25,209 nucleotides of DNA from Oscillospiraceae bacterium. GTDB lineage: Bacteria; Bacillota; Clostridia; Oscillospirales; Oscillospiraceae. Positions 14,389 through 21,934 of this stretch are shown here, piece by piece. The number at the start of each line of letters is the position of its first letter. The first letter of the stretch is position 1. The position numbers were made by a program, and so were the translations under genes. Location of the stretch: NCBI GenBank assembly GCA_017458025.1, contig JAFTGG010000250.1, positions 1 to 25,209 of the forward strand. Reading direction: 5' to 3'. Below the pieces are notes generated by a model. It saw only the letters and a list, made by a program, of their open reading frames with translations, was not told the origin of the DNA and ran no database searches.

Positions 14389-14421
14389 AGTATAGCCCAT
14401 AAATCCTATGTTGTCAATAGG
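14389..14421 (-). promoter_or_regulatory. cysK promoter with overlapping inverted repeat
   Basis: On the minus strand a perfect TTGACA (14412-14417), 17 bp, and TATACT (14389-14394). CCTAT (14405-14409) and ATAGG (14417-14421), 7 bp apart, form an inverted repeat over the -35. This placement and its CCTAT/ATAGG arms suit an Rrf2-type repressor such as CymR, but that identity is inference. Confidence 0.75.
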
Positions 14422-14461
14422 TTTTTAGAATTTTCTTTTCGACATCTTTTGCACGGCGCAA

Positions 14462-14487
14462 AAAAGCCGCCCAAATGGGCGGCTTTT
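14462..14487 (-). terminator. Terminator of the GH2 operon
   Basis: AAAAGCCGCCC pairs perfectly with GGGCGGCTTTT around AAAT, with a run of six T on the minus strand. It begins 9 bp after the HAD stop codon. Confidence 0.85.
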
Positions 14488-14495
14488 GCCGTTTC

Positions 14496-15110
14496 CTATG
14501 CCTTGACGGGGATACCCGCCTTGTTCAGGTCGCGGCGCAGAACGGCGACGTCGTTGTGAAACACCGCGCCGTCGATGCCGCAGCAGTACGCCGCCTCGAT
14601 GTTGGGCGGGTTGTCGTCGATGAAGAAGCACTCCGCCGGTTCGAGGGAGAACCGCTCGCACAGCAGCCGGTAGATGGCGTAATCCGGCTTGAGCAGCCGC
14701 ACGTCCGCCGAGATCAGCTTGCCGTCGAAATATTGGCTCACCGGCAGCCGCGGCCAATAATCGTGCTGGCGCTTGCCCGCGTTGGAGAGCAGGTAGAGCT
14801 TGTATCCCATGCTTTTGAGCTCCGCCGCCAGCTCGCGCATACCCTCGACCTCGAGGAGCGGGCGGTCCCACTGCGTGACGAGCTTCTCCACGGCGCCGCG
14901 CAGGCGCTCCGGCACGCGCGCGGCAATGATCTGCGCCGCGTCGGCTTCAAGCAGCGTGCCGTGGTCCATCTGCACCCACTCCCGCGAGTGATAGATTTCC
15001 CGCCACAGCAACGGGCGGTCCTCCGGCGCGACGCCGAGGCGTTCCATGAACAGCTCCGGCTCAAAGCGCAGAAGCACGTTGCCCATGTCAAAAATGATAT
15101 TGCGGATCAC
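14496..15110 (-). CDS. HAD-superfamily (subfamily IA) phosphatase
   Basis: The 204-residue protein has all HAD motifs: nucleophile D8 in FDMGNVLL, S109-N110 in LYLLSNAG, K141 in LLKPDYAIY, and D165-D166 in FFIDDNPPNI. The DxGNV form of motif I is that of YihX-like sugar-phosphate phosphatases (the E. coli YihX acts on alpha-glucose-1-phosphate). A helical cap lies at about 16-85. The start is GTG at 15110; AAGGAG, inside the end of the symporter gene, is 10 bp upstream, and the two genes are 4 bp apart. As the last gene of the GH2-GT-symporter operon it may dephosphorylate a sugar phosphate made in that pathway; this is inference from context. Confidence 0.85.
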   Translation of the reverse strand: MIRNIIFDMGNVLLRFEPELFMERLGVAPEDRPLLWREIYHSREWVQMDHGTLLEADAAQIIAARVPERLRGAVEKLVTQWDRPLLEVEGMRELAAELKSMGYKLYLLSNAGKRQHDYWPRLPVSQYFDGKLISADVRLLKPDYAIYRLLCERFSLEPAECFFIDDNPPNIEAAYCCGIDGAVFHNDVAVLRRDLNKAGIPVKA

Positions 15111-15114
15111 GACG

Positions 15115-16554
15115 TCACTTCTCCTTATGCAGCAGCTTGACCTTCGCGGCGATCTCCTCCACCTTCTCGTCGGTGAGGACGTACTTCCGGCGGAACCAGA
15201 GGAAGGCAGCCACGAGCATGACGATGGGAATGACGGTCATCGTCATGCGGAGGCCGACCTTCGCGCTCGCGGAAACGCTTGCGGAGAAGTCGACCAGCTT
15301 ATCCGCCTCGCTGACGGCGGCGTTGGAGAGCCGGTTGATCTGGAGGCAGATGGAGGCGATGAACGCCGCCACGCCGGAGGCGAGCTTGACGACGAAGGTC
15401 TGCATGGAGAAAATGACGGACTCGTCGCGGCGGTTGTTCTTGAGCTCGCCGTAGTCGACGGTGTTCGCGAGGAACACGGTGGTCAAAATTGAGTTGACGC
15501 CGTTGGTGGCAAAGATGAAAAAGCCGGGGATACAAAGCAGGATAACGCTGGACATGTTCGTGAACGACAGCGCCAGCAGCACGGCGTAGCCGACGGCGCC
15601 CATGCCCATGCTGACGTAGAAGATGCGCGTGTTGCTGAGCCCCAGCATGTTGCGCAGCAGCGGATAGAGCAGCATCATCGACAGGATCTGGATACCGCCG
15701 CCGAACGTGCTGAACAGCGTATAGCTGCCGTACCAGCCCGTGCCGCCGAAATCGTACTTAAAGAAGTAAAGCACAAGATTGGAGGTGATGTACAGCGCGC
15801 CGTTGACCAGCACGATGGTGATCGTGACCGTCATCGCCTGATCGTTCTGCACCAGCGCCTTGAACATCCGGCCGACGGAGACGGTCTCCATCTCGACGGT
15901 AGACTTCTCCTTGACGTTGACGCAGGTGATGACCGTAAAGAGTACGAACAGCGCCGCGATGACGAGCGAGAAGTATTTAAAGCCGATGATCTCGATCATG
16001 CGGGCGTTCGTACCGCCGAAGCGCTCGCCGAGCCAATGGACGCTGATGAGAGTGATGATCGTGATGATCGCGCTGCCGACGCCCGCCGCGCTTCTCGCCA
16101 GCGTGGTCAGGCCCTCGCGCTCCTTGCCGCCCTCGGTGAACGCGGGGATCATGGACCAATACGGAATGTCCATCATCGTGTACGTTACGCCCCAGAGGAT
16201 ATAGGTCACGGCGGCGTAGGCGGTAAGCCCGCCGGCGTCGAGCGTCGGCGGCGCGGCGAACATCAGGTACAGCACGACCGCGTTGGTCAGCGTGCCGATG
16301 AGCAGCCACGGGCGGAACTTGCCCCACTTGGTCTTGGTCTTGGCGACGATGACGCCCATGATGGGGTCGTTGAACGCGTCGAATACGCGGGCGATGAGCA
16401 GGATCGTGCCCATCGCGATGGCGCTGACGCCCATGATGTCCTGAAAATAGTAGAGGACGTAGCTCGCCGAGAGCATGTAGACCATGTCCTTGCCCACAGC
16501 GCCGAGGGCGTACGAGAACTTGGCCTTGCCGGTCAATTTCTGTTTCTGTTCCAT
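15115..16554 (-). CDS. GPH-family sugar:cation symporter (MelB/UidB-like)
   Basis: The product is 479 residues with 12 predicted membrane helices, of the glycoside-pentoside-hexuronide:cation symporter family. RVFDAFNDPIMG at 56-67 carries D59 and D63, matching MelB D55 and D59 of the cation/sugar site. KWGKFRPWLL at 76-85 is the cytoplasmic loop between helices 2 and 3. YTMMDIPYWSMIPAFTEGGKERE is the conserved central loop region. It ends with a charged tail without a PTS IIA domain, unlike LacS. AAGGAG lies 6 bp before the ATG, and the preceding gene stops 3 bp upstream. It should import a glycoside for the GH2 enzyme of the same operon; a beta-galactoside or beta-glucuronide is the likely cargo. 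Confidence 0.9.
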   Translation of the reverse strand: MEQKQKLTGKAKFSYALGAVGKDMVYMLSASYVLYYFQDIMGVSAIAMGTILLIARVFDAFNDPIMGVIVAKTKTKWGKFRPWLLIGTLTNAVVLYLMFAAPPTLDAGGLTAYAAVTYILWGVTYTMMDIPYWSMIPAFTEGGKEREGLTTLARSAAGVGSAIITIITLISVHWLGERFGGTNARMIEIIGFKYFSLVIAALFVLFTVITCVNVKEKSTVEMETVSVGRMFKALVQNDQAMTVTITIVLVNGALYITSNLVLYFFKYDFGGTGWYGSYTLFSTFGGGIQILSMMLLYPLLRNMLGLSNTRIFYVSMGMGAVGYAVLLALSFTNMSSVILLCIPGFFIFATNGVNSILTTVFLANTVDYGELKNNRRDESVIFSMQTFVVKLASGVAAFIASICLQINRLSNAAVSEADKLVDFSASVSASAKVGLRMTMTVIPIVMLVAAFLWFRRKYVLTDEKVEEIAAKVKLLHKEK

Positions 16555-16557
16555 AAT

Positions 16558-18027
16558 TTACTCCTTATTTTTCAGCCCCATAGCAATTTTGACCACGTTG
16601 TATGCGCCGTCGTAAACCCCGATGGATTTGTTTACCAGAATCGCCTTGATCATCTCGCCGAACAGCTCCTCCTCGCCGAGGAGCAGGTCGAGCATTTGCA
16701 GCGTGTGCGGGATATCCTCGCACTCGAGCGTGCCGTCGCCCAGCTCGGCGGAGTGGATCGCGCCCCAGCGCTCGTGCCCGCCGATGCGCTTTAAGAACAG
16801 CTTCGGCACGGGATAGAACGCCAGCTCGCTCGGCTTCGTCGCCAGCACGTCGCACGAGCGCATCAGGAGGTTCGTGCAGTACACCGCCTCGAAGATATTC
16901 GCGTGGTAGAACGCGTGCACGCCCTCGACCCTGCCGTCGATGGCGGCGTCCGCGAAGCGGACGGTCTCCGGCCAATTGTCGAAGTGCTCGGTCGAAAGCG
17001 CCGCGAGGCCGTCGACCTCGCGCGCCAGCTCGTCCCAGACCTTGCGGTAGTCGCCGACGTTGACGTAGAGCGCCGCGCGCTTTTCGCGCACCGCGGGCAG
17101 CAGGTGGCGAATGACCGCGGCAAACAGCTCGCGCTGCGCGCCCGCGCCGCCGATGGTCAGCAGGAAACGCATCGGCTCGCCGTTCTTTTTGCGATCGAGG
17201 CGGGCTTCGCAGTCCTTTTCAAGGTTCGCGACCAGCTCGTGGTCGACGTAGTGCCCCGTGTAGTACAGGCTGTCGGCGAGCATGGGCTTCAGCACGTCCT
17301 TGCCCTGCATACCGTTCAAAACGCGGTAGCCCATATAGCTCTGGTGCGTCTGTATCGTGTGGACGCCGCCCTCGGCGAGGTGGAGCGCCATAGGCCAATT
17401 GTCAGGAATGGCGTTGACGACGTGCTTCATGCCCGCGTGGAGCGCCGCCTGCGCGGGCCAGACATGGGTGCCGATGACGGGAATATCCTTCGGCACGTTC
17501 GCGAACACCGGCGCCATCAGCTCCGCGTTCTTCTGGTCGGACGCGTTATAGCTCAGCTTGCGGAAGCCCTCGTAGTTCATCGGCTCCCAGACGAGCTTGT
17601 TGAAGAGCTTGAACCTCTGCGACAGGCGCGAGCCGAGCGAGTACAGGTCGTTCTGCGCGCCGATGACCTTGGTGCAGGTCGTGTCGGGGTAGGAGTTCAA
17701 GTCCATCCAATACGGCGTATATCCCAGCGCGTGCGCCGCGCTCGCCATAGCGATGGAGATGCGGTAGTGCCCGAAGCCCATGCGAATGTTGCCGACGATG
17801 ACGCCCTTCCCTGTGTCAAAGCCGTTGTCGCCGCCGCCCTCCGCGACACGGATATCGCGCACGCCGAGCGGCGTGTACAGGCACCGGTTGTTGACGAGCT
17901 TCACGGGGTAATCGGCGTTCGCGTCGTCGCCGTACTTGCGCGCGTACTTTGCCTTGGATCTCACCGCCTTGTCGTAGTCCTTCCGCGAGATAGGGTTGCC
18001 GAATATGACCTTCGATCTATCGTCCAT
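16558..18027 (-). CDS. GT-B-like putative glycosyltransferase, family not recognised
   Basis: The 489-residue soluble protein has the layout of a GT-B glycosyltransferase. GNIRMGFGHYR at 79-89 resembles the glycine-rich acceptor loop of MGDG-synthase/MurG-like enzymes. The second half starts near 285 with FLLTIGGAGAQRE (GGAGAQRE at 293-300), like a nucleotide-sugar domain opening. KPSELAFYPVPKL at 398-410 resembles the donor-binding Pro/Glu region of GT28-type proteins. It has no signal peptide or membrane segment. I cannot assign a named family or substrate; a phosphorylase with the same fold is possible. It starts immediately after the GH2 stop (0 bp) with AAAGGAGAGGG upstream and lies 3 bp before the symporter, so it is a firm member of this operon. 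Confidence 0.65.
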   Translation of the reverse strand: MDDRSKVIFGNPISRKDYDKAVRSKAKYARKYGDDANADYPVKLVNNRCLYTPLGVRDIRVAEGGGDNGFDTGKGVIVGNIRMGFGHYRISIAMASAAHALGYTPYWMDLNSYPDTTCTKVIGAQNDLYSLGSRLSQRFKLFNKLVWEPMNYEGFRKLSYNASDQKNAELMAPVFANVPKDIPVIGTHVWPAQAALHAGMKHVVNAIPDNWPMALHLAEGGVHTIQTHQSYMGYRVLNGMQGKDVLKPMLADSLYYTGHYVDHELVANLEKDCEARLDRKKNGEPMRFLLTIGGAGAQRELFAAVIRHLLPAVREKRAALYVNVGDYRKVWDELAREVDGLAALSTEHFDNWPETVRFADAAIDGRVEGVHAFYHANIFEAVYCTNLLMRSCDVLATKPSELAFYPVPKLFLKRIGGHERWGAIHSAELGDGTLECEDIPHTLQMLDLLLGEEELFGEMIKAILVNKSIGVYDGAYNVVKIAMGLKNKE

Positions 18028-20370
18028 TTAGCCCTCTCCTTTGACTGTAAATTCTATCCTGACCGGCTCCGCGCCCTCGACCGAGAGCGTCAGCGCCGCC
18101 CTGCCCGTTTTGCCCGTGGTTTTCACATACGTCCCGCCGAGCCCGCCGCGCAGCATCGCCGTTTTCGGGCCGACGATCTCGATATCGCCCTCGGCGCGCA
18201 GCGTCACCGGCTCCTGCGCGAAGTGCAGGACGCCGCCGTTCTGGTCGACCAGCGCGAGGCGGATCGCCGCCATGTCGTAGGTCGCGCCCTCGACAAGCTC
18301 GGTGTGCGAAACGTCCGCGCGGAGACGGCGCTCCGTCGCCGGCGCCTTGACCGTCTCGGCGACGACCACGCCGTTTTTGACCGCCTCGAAGCGGAACACG
18401 GACGACGCGTCGCCCCAATTGTTGACGTACTTGCCGTAGAGCCTGTACGCGTCGTCGAAGCTCATGTGCCAGCGCGCCATCAGCACGCCCGCTTTCGCCA
18501 TGATCTCCGGCGGGAGATGATTCATGCCGAACCGCGCGGCGTAGTTGAGAAGATCCTTGACGTACTGCGCCTGCGTCGGCGCGAAGCGCTCGCCCCTGGC
18601 AATCTGATCGCCGATAAAGTCGTCCAACTCGATGGGCGGATTTTTGAGGTGCTTGTACGGGCTGTCCGCATGGGTGTAGGCGCGGATAAAGACCCCGTTT
18701 TTGTACATGCGCACCTCGTCCGCGTTCGTAAACGCGAACACGCGCCCGCGGTTGCTCGCCGCCTGCTCGCCGATGTCGAACGCCGAGCTGATCTCCAGCA
18801 GCGGCTCTCCCTCCCGCCGCGCGGCATAGACGCTTGCGGCGAGTTTCGGGTTGCGGAACATGTCCAGCACGCCGTGGTAGCAGACGCGGTCGCCGCTGCC
18901 GAAGTCGCGGTGGGTGTTGTAGTCGAACATGCACCAGCCGAAGCTGCCCGCGATGTCGTCCTCCGCCGCGACGGCGTCGAGCACGTTCGCGTGGCGCAGC
19001 GCGTGCTCGACGCGGCGCGCCTCGCTGTCAAAGGCCTTGGTCGGGTACATGTGCCCGTTGTATTCGCTCACGAGGTACGCTCTGTTCATGTCGGGCGTGA
19101 CGTCCTTTTTCTTCTCGCAGCCCTTTGCCTTGCCGTCGTGGACGAAGTCGTTGTAGGCGTACACGTCTTCGAGCAGGCTGCTCTTTTTCAGGTAGCGCAC
19201 GCCGCCGGTCGGGCGCGTCGGGTCGAGCCGGCGCGCGGCGGCGTTGGTGCGCTCGTAGAGCGCGTCGTCGTCCTGCGACTCGTTGACGCGCACGCCCCAG
19301 AGGATAACGGACGGATGGTTGCGGTACTGCCGCACCATGTCCTCGGTATTGCGCACCGCCTGCTCCTTCCACGCGTCCCCGCCGAGGTGCTGCCAGCCCG
19401 GGATCTCCGTGAACACCAGCAGGCCCAGCTCGTCGCAGCGGTCGATGAAGTGCTGCGACTGCGGGTAATGCGACGTGCGCACGGCGTTGCAGCCGAGCTC
19501 GTTTTTCAGGATCTCCGCGTCGAGCCGCTGGAGCGACTTTGGCGCGGCATAGCCCATATATGGGTAGCTCTGGTGGCGGTTGAGGCCGACCAGCTTGACC
19601 TTGCGCCCGTTGAGGTAAAAGCCGTCCGCGCGGAACTCCGCCTCGCGGAAGCCGAAGCGCGTCTCGGCACGGTCGATGACCTTGCCGCCGTCGAGCAGCT
19701 CGGTCACGAGCGTGTAGAGCTGCGGCTCGTCGACGTCCCAGCACTCCGCGTCGGGGACGTAAAGCGCGGTCTCGGTCTCCGCGCCGGAGACCTCGGCGGT
19801 CTTGCCGCTTTCGCCGACATACTGCCGCAGCGTCATGCCCGCGCGGAGCTCGCCGTCCAGCGTCACCGTGCTGTGCACCACGCCGGACAGCGCGGGGCGC
19901 GCGAACACGTCCGCGATATAGGTCTGCTCCGCGACCTCAAGCCACACCTCGCGGTACAGGCCGCCGTAGGTCATGTAGTCGACGACGTAGCCGAACGGCG
20001 GCTGGTCGAGGCTCTCGCGGGAATCGACCCTGATGACCAGCTCCACCTCCCTGCCCGGCGTCAGGCTGTCCGTCAGCTCGACGCGGAACGCCGTATAGCC
20101 GCAGCGATGCTCGGCAAGCTTCCGGCCGCCGGCGAACACCTCGGCGCGGTGTCCCGCCGCGCCGACGCAGAGGAACACGCGCTTGCCCGCCCATTCCTCG
20201 GGCGCGACGAGGCGCTTGCGATAGCCGCAGACCATTTGGTAGACGCCCTCGTCAAAATAGTCGTAAGGCGTCTCGCGGCAGGTGTGCGGCAGCGAAACGG
20301 TGACAGGGTTGCTGAAATCGTCAAAATGCTCTGTAAACTCCCAATCGCGGTTCAAGTCGATCTTCTGCAT
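18028..20370 (-). CDS. Glycoside hydrolase family 2 (beta-galactosidase/beta-glucuronidase type)
   Basis: The 780-residue enzyme has the GH2 order: sugar-binding jelly roll (about 1-150, with GLYREVWLEV closing it), an immunoglobulin-like domain (about 155-245), the TIM barrel (about 248-520) and C-terminal beta domains. GLNRHQSYP at 262-270 is the barrel start. E364 in WGVRVNESQDD is the acid/base and E436 in YLVSEYNGH the nucleophile. It has no signal peptide, so it acts on substrate imported by the GPH symporter. Substrate is unproven; RHQ instead of LacZ RHEHHP argues against a classical lactase. The ATG at 20370 has GGGAG upstream; the longer frame begins with TTG. It is first gene of a four-gene operon. 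Confidence 0.9.
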   Translation of the reverse strand: MQKIDLNRDWEFTEHFDDFSNPVTVSLPHTCRETPYDYFDEGVYQMVCGYRKRLVAPEEWAGKRVFLCVGAAGHRAEVFAGGRKLAEHRCGYTAFRVELTDSLTPGREVELVIRVDSRESLDQPPFGYVVDYMTYGGLYREVWLEVAEQTYIADVFARPALSGVVHSTVTLDGELRAGMTLRQYVGESGKTAEVSGAETETALYVPDAECWDVDEPQLYTLVTELLDGGKVIDRAETRFGFREAEFRADGFYLNGRKVKLVGLNRHQSYPYMGYAAPKSLQRLDAEILKNELGCNAVRTSHYPQSQHFIDRCDELGLLVFTEIPGWQHLGGDAWKEQAVRNTEDMVRQYRNHPSVILWGVRVNESQDDDALYERTNAAARRLDPTRPTGGVRYLKKSSLLEDVYAYNDFVHDGKAKGCEKKKDVTPDMNRAYLVSEYNGHMYPTKAFDSEARRVEHALRHANVLDAVAAEDDIAGSFGWCMFDYNTHRDFGSGDRVCYHGVLDMFRNPKLAASVYAARREGEPLLEISSAFDIGEQAASNRGRVFAFTNADEVRMYKNGVFIRAYTHADSPYKHLKNPPIELDDFIGDQIARGERFAPTQAQYVKDLLNYAARFGMNHLPPEIMAKAGVLMARWHMSFDDAYRLYGKYVNNWGDASSVFRFEAVKNGVVVAETVKAPATERRLRADVSHTELVEGATYDMAAIRLALVDQNGGVLHFAQEPVTLRAEGDIEIVGPKTAMLRGGLGGTYVKTTGKTGRAALTLSVEGAEPVRIEFTVKGEG

Positions 20371-20406
20371 GGCGTGTTCTCCCGCTTTCTTTTCAGACAA
20401 TTGGTT

Positions 20407-20435
20407 ATTTTACCATATAATACAAGAAAACGCAA
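20407..20435 (-). promoter_or_regulatory. Promoter of the GH2-GT-symporter-HAD operon
   Basis: On the minus strand TTGCGT (20430-20435), 17 bp, TAAAAT (20407-20412), about 30 bp before the ATG. A short inverted repeat TGGT-N6-ACCA (20402-20415) covers the -10 and could be an operator. No regulator gene is linked. Confidence 0.6.
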
Positions 20436-20449
20436 TGCCCCATTCGTAT

Positions 20450-20477
20450 AAAACGCCCGTGGGATATCCCGCGGGCG
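20450..20477 (-). terminator. Terminator after trmO
   Basis: CGCCCGTGGGAT pairs with ATCCCGCGGGCG (one G-U), followed on the minus strand by TTTTAT. It separates the HTH-trmO transcript from the GH2 promoter, which starts 15 bp further on. Confidence 0.75.
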
Positions 20478-20565
20478 ATTTTCACGCGATCTGTTTTATA
20501 CTATTATCGAATAAAAAGCCTGGGCTCTCCGGCCCGAAGCGGCGTAACGGGACGGTCCGCTTTCT

Positions 20566-21258
20566 TCATGTCGCTACGCCCTCCGTCACGTCGACGACGG
20601 TCAGGGCGCCGTCCGCGACGCGGAATTTGACCTCATACGCGCCGAACGCCATGCCGTAGACGCGCGCGGGGTCGTCCTGATAGCGCGGGCGCGGATCGTG
20701 CGCGAGCACGCCGAGCAGCGCGTCGCGCTTGGCCTCGTCCACACGGCCAAGCAGCGAGTCGGGAAACTCCACCGGAATGACGTCGGGCCGCGTGGACGCG
20801 AACCCGCCGCGCGCGTCGGGGAACGCGTCGGCGTAGGGCGCGTAGGGCTTCACGTCGTAGATGGGCGTGCCGTTCACGAGGTCCGCGCCGCTGACCAGCA
20901 GCGCGGGGCCGTCCGGCGCGTCCCACTCGACAGCATCGAGCTTAACGCAGGAGAGCCCGAGCGGGTTCGGGCGGAACGGCGAGCGCGTGGCGAACACGCC
21001 CATGCGCGTGTTGCCGCCGAGCCGCGGCGGGCGCACGGTGGGCCGCCACTCGTCGAGCACCGATTCCGAGAACTGCCAAATCAGCCACAGGCGGTCGAAG
21101 CCCTCGACGCCGCGCAGCGCGTCGGGGTCGCGGTACGCCGGCTCAAAGACGACGCGCGCGGTCAGCTCCGGCACGAGCCCGCTCTGGCGCGGCACGCCGA
21201 ACTTGGTTTTAAAATCGCTCTCGATGCGGGCAATGACCTTCATGGTGTGTTGGTTCAC
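20566..21258 (-). CDS. trmO: TsaA/TrmO-type tRNA m6t6A37 methyltransferase
   Basis: The 230-residue protein belongs to the TsaA/YaeB family, in which E. coli TrmO N6-methylates t6A37 of tRNA-Thr using S-adenosylmethionine. Signatures are FGVPRQSGLVPE at 20-31, GVFATRSPFRPNPLGLS at 87-103 and GADLVNGTPIYDVKPYAPYAD at 124-144. The C-terminal part (about 165-228) matches the E. coli-length form. The start is a judgement: GTG at 21258 has GAGGTG 6 bp upstream and lies 5 bp after the HTH stop; an ATG at 21276 would overlap the HTH gene with a weak AAGGG site, and the ATG at 21243 has none. Co-transcription with the HTH regulator is likely. Confidence 0.88.
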   Translation of the reverse strand: MNQHTMKVIARIESDFKTKFGVPRQSGLVPELTARVVFEPAYRDPDALRGVEGFDRLWLIWQFSESVLDEWRPTVRPPRLGGNTRMGVFATRSPFRPNPLGLSCVKLDAVEWDAPDGPALLVSGADLVNGTPIYDVKPYAPYADAFPDARGGFASTRPDVIPVEFPDSLLGRVDEAKRDALLGVLAHDPRPRYQDDPARVYGMAFGAYEVKFRVADGALTVVDVTEGVAT

Positions 21259-21263
21259 GGCGT

Positions 21264-21482
21264 TCACCTCGGCCATTTAAGGCCCTTGGGAAGGCCGAGA
21301 ATGTAGTCGGCGGAGACCTGATAAAACTCGCAAAGGGCTTTGATATGTTCAACATGAAAAGCCCTTACGCCGCGTTCCATTTTGCTGTAATCACTTTGTC
21401 GAACGCCGAGAAATTCCGCAACTTCAACTTGCTTTTTATCTGCGTCTTCCCGCAACGCGCGAAGTCGTTCATAATGTTCCAT
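21264..21482 (-). CDS. XRE-family HTH transcriptional regulator
   Basis: A 72-residue stand-alone Cro/C1-type protein: LRALREDADKKQVEVAEFLG forms helices 1-2, and VRQSDYSKMERGVRAFHVEHIKALCEFYQVSADYILGLP completes the fold. There is no effector domain. The ATG at 21482 follows GGGGTGA; the frame extends to 21509 but that would cross the operator-promoter area without a ribosome site. It is divergent from the 106-aa gene and lies 5 bp ahead of trmO. The perfect palindrome at 21519-21539 covers the -35 boxes of both directions, so this protein probably represses its own operon and its neighbour together. Confidence 0.88.
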   Translation of the reverse strand: MEHYERLRALREDADKKQVEVAEFLGVRQSDYSKMERGVRAFHVEHIKALCEFYQVSADYILGLPKGLKWPR

Positions 21483-21504
21483 CACAATCACCCCAAAACA
21501 ATAT

Positions 21505-21532
21505 AGCATAGTCTAAAATGCACTATTGACAA
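21505..21532 (-). promoter_or_regulatory. Promoter of the HTH-trmO operon
   Basis: On the minus strand TTGTCA (21527-21532), 16 bp, TATGCT (21505-21510). Its -35 lies within the palindrome and almost exactly on top of the divergent -35. Confidence 0.55.
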
Positions 21533-21556
21533 TAGTGCAGAAAAGACTATAATAGT
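21519..21556. promoter_or_regulatory. Palindromic operators of the HTH/106-aa switch
   Basis: A perfect 21-bp palindrome spans 21519-21539 (arm TGCACTATTG, centre A at 21529). A second site with the same half-site, ACTAT-A-ATAGT, spans 21546-21556, centre 22 bp away, on the -10 of the plus-strand promoter. The half-site recurs as ATAGTGC. The divergent HTH protein is the obvious candidate ligand. Confidence 0.8.
21526..21553 (+). promoter_or_regulatory. Consensus promoter of the 106-aa gene
   Basis: Perfect TTGACA (21526-21531), 16 bp, perfect TATAAT (21548-21553). It is the best promoter in the window, with the -35 inside the 21-bp palindrome and the -10 inside the second operator, so it should be strong but tightly repressible. 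Confidence 0.85.
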
Positions 21557-21574
21557 GCGCAAGGAGGTGTCATC

Positions 21575-21895
21575 ATGAACATCATGGAAGAAAAACAAGC
21601 GGAACGGCTGCTGGAAATGCTGCGCTGGCTGCTGGAAAATCCGGCGGAAATCACAATACTCTGCGAAATCGACTCGGCTTCGGCGCGGGACGTGCAGAAA
21701 AGTATCGAGAAGCTGGAGGCGCGCGGCTATTATGAATTTCTATTGATACTACTGTTGAAGCACCAAGAGGAGCGGGAAATCTATTGCGCGATCGCGCAGT
21801 ACCTGACCAACCGGCTGGACGGGTTTTTCCGCGAGAACGGCGTGCAAGCGGAGCTTGCGCTGTTCAAAACGCTGCTGGCGGAGCAGTTCTTATGA
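21575..21895 (+). CDS. 106-aa helical protein, function unknown
   Basis: I do not recognise a family. The protein is 106 residues, soluble, predicted almost entirely helical and rich in Leu and Glu; segments MEEKQAERLLEMLRWLLEN and DVQKSIEKLEARGYYEFLLI look amphipathic. No signal peptide, membrane segment or catalytic motif is visible. AAGGAGGTG with a 7-base gap to the ATG at 21575 is an excellent ribosome site, and the promoter is perfect consensus, so when derepressed it should be made in quantity. It is divergent from an HTH regulator that shares its operator, and is closed off by its own terminator. Possible roles are partner or antagonist of the regulator, or a toxin-like effector; none is shown by the sequence. 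Confidence 0.75.
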   Translation: MNIMEEKQAERLLEMLRWLLENPAEITILCEIDSASARDVQKSIEKLEARGYYEFLLILLLKHQEEREIYCAIAQYLTNRLDGFFRENGVQAELALFKTLLAEQFL

Positions 21896-21926
21896 AAAAA
21901 GCAGCGCCGCATGGCGCTGCTTTTTT
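21895..21926. terminator. Bidirectional terminator between the 106-aa gene and the DUF4914-like gene
   Basis: AAAAAAGCAGCGCC pairs perfectly with GGCGCTGCTTTTTT around GCAT. The first A is the last base of the TGA stop of the 106-aa gene; the other side begins 9 bp beyond the stop of the convergent gene. Confidence 0.88.
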
Positions 21927-21934
21927 CATGCTAT

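Noticed and set aside
16903..20451. An 1182-codon open frame on the plus strand, antisense to the GH2 and GT-B-like genes
   Set aside because: Its translation is Arg/Val/His-rich low-complexity sequence without any fold signature. It is the third-position shadow of two well-supported minus-strand genes, and no ribosome site precedes it.
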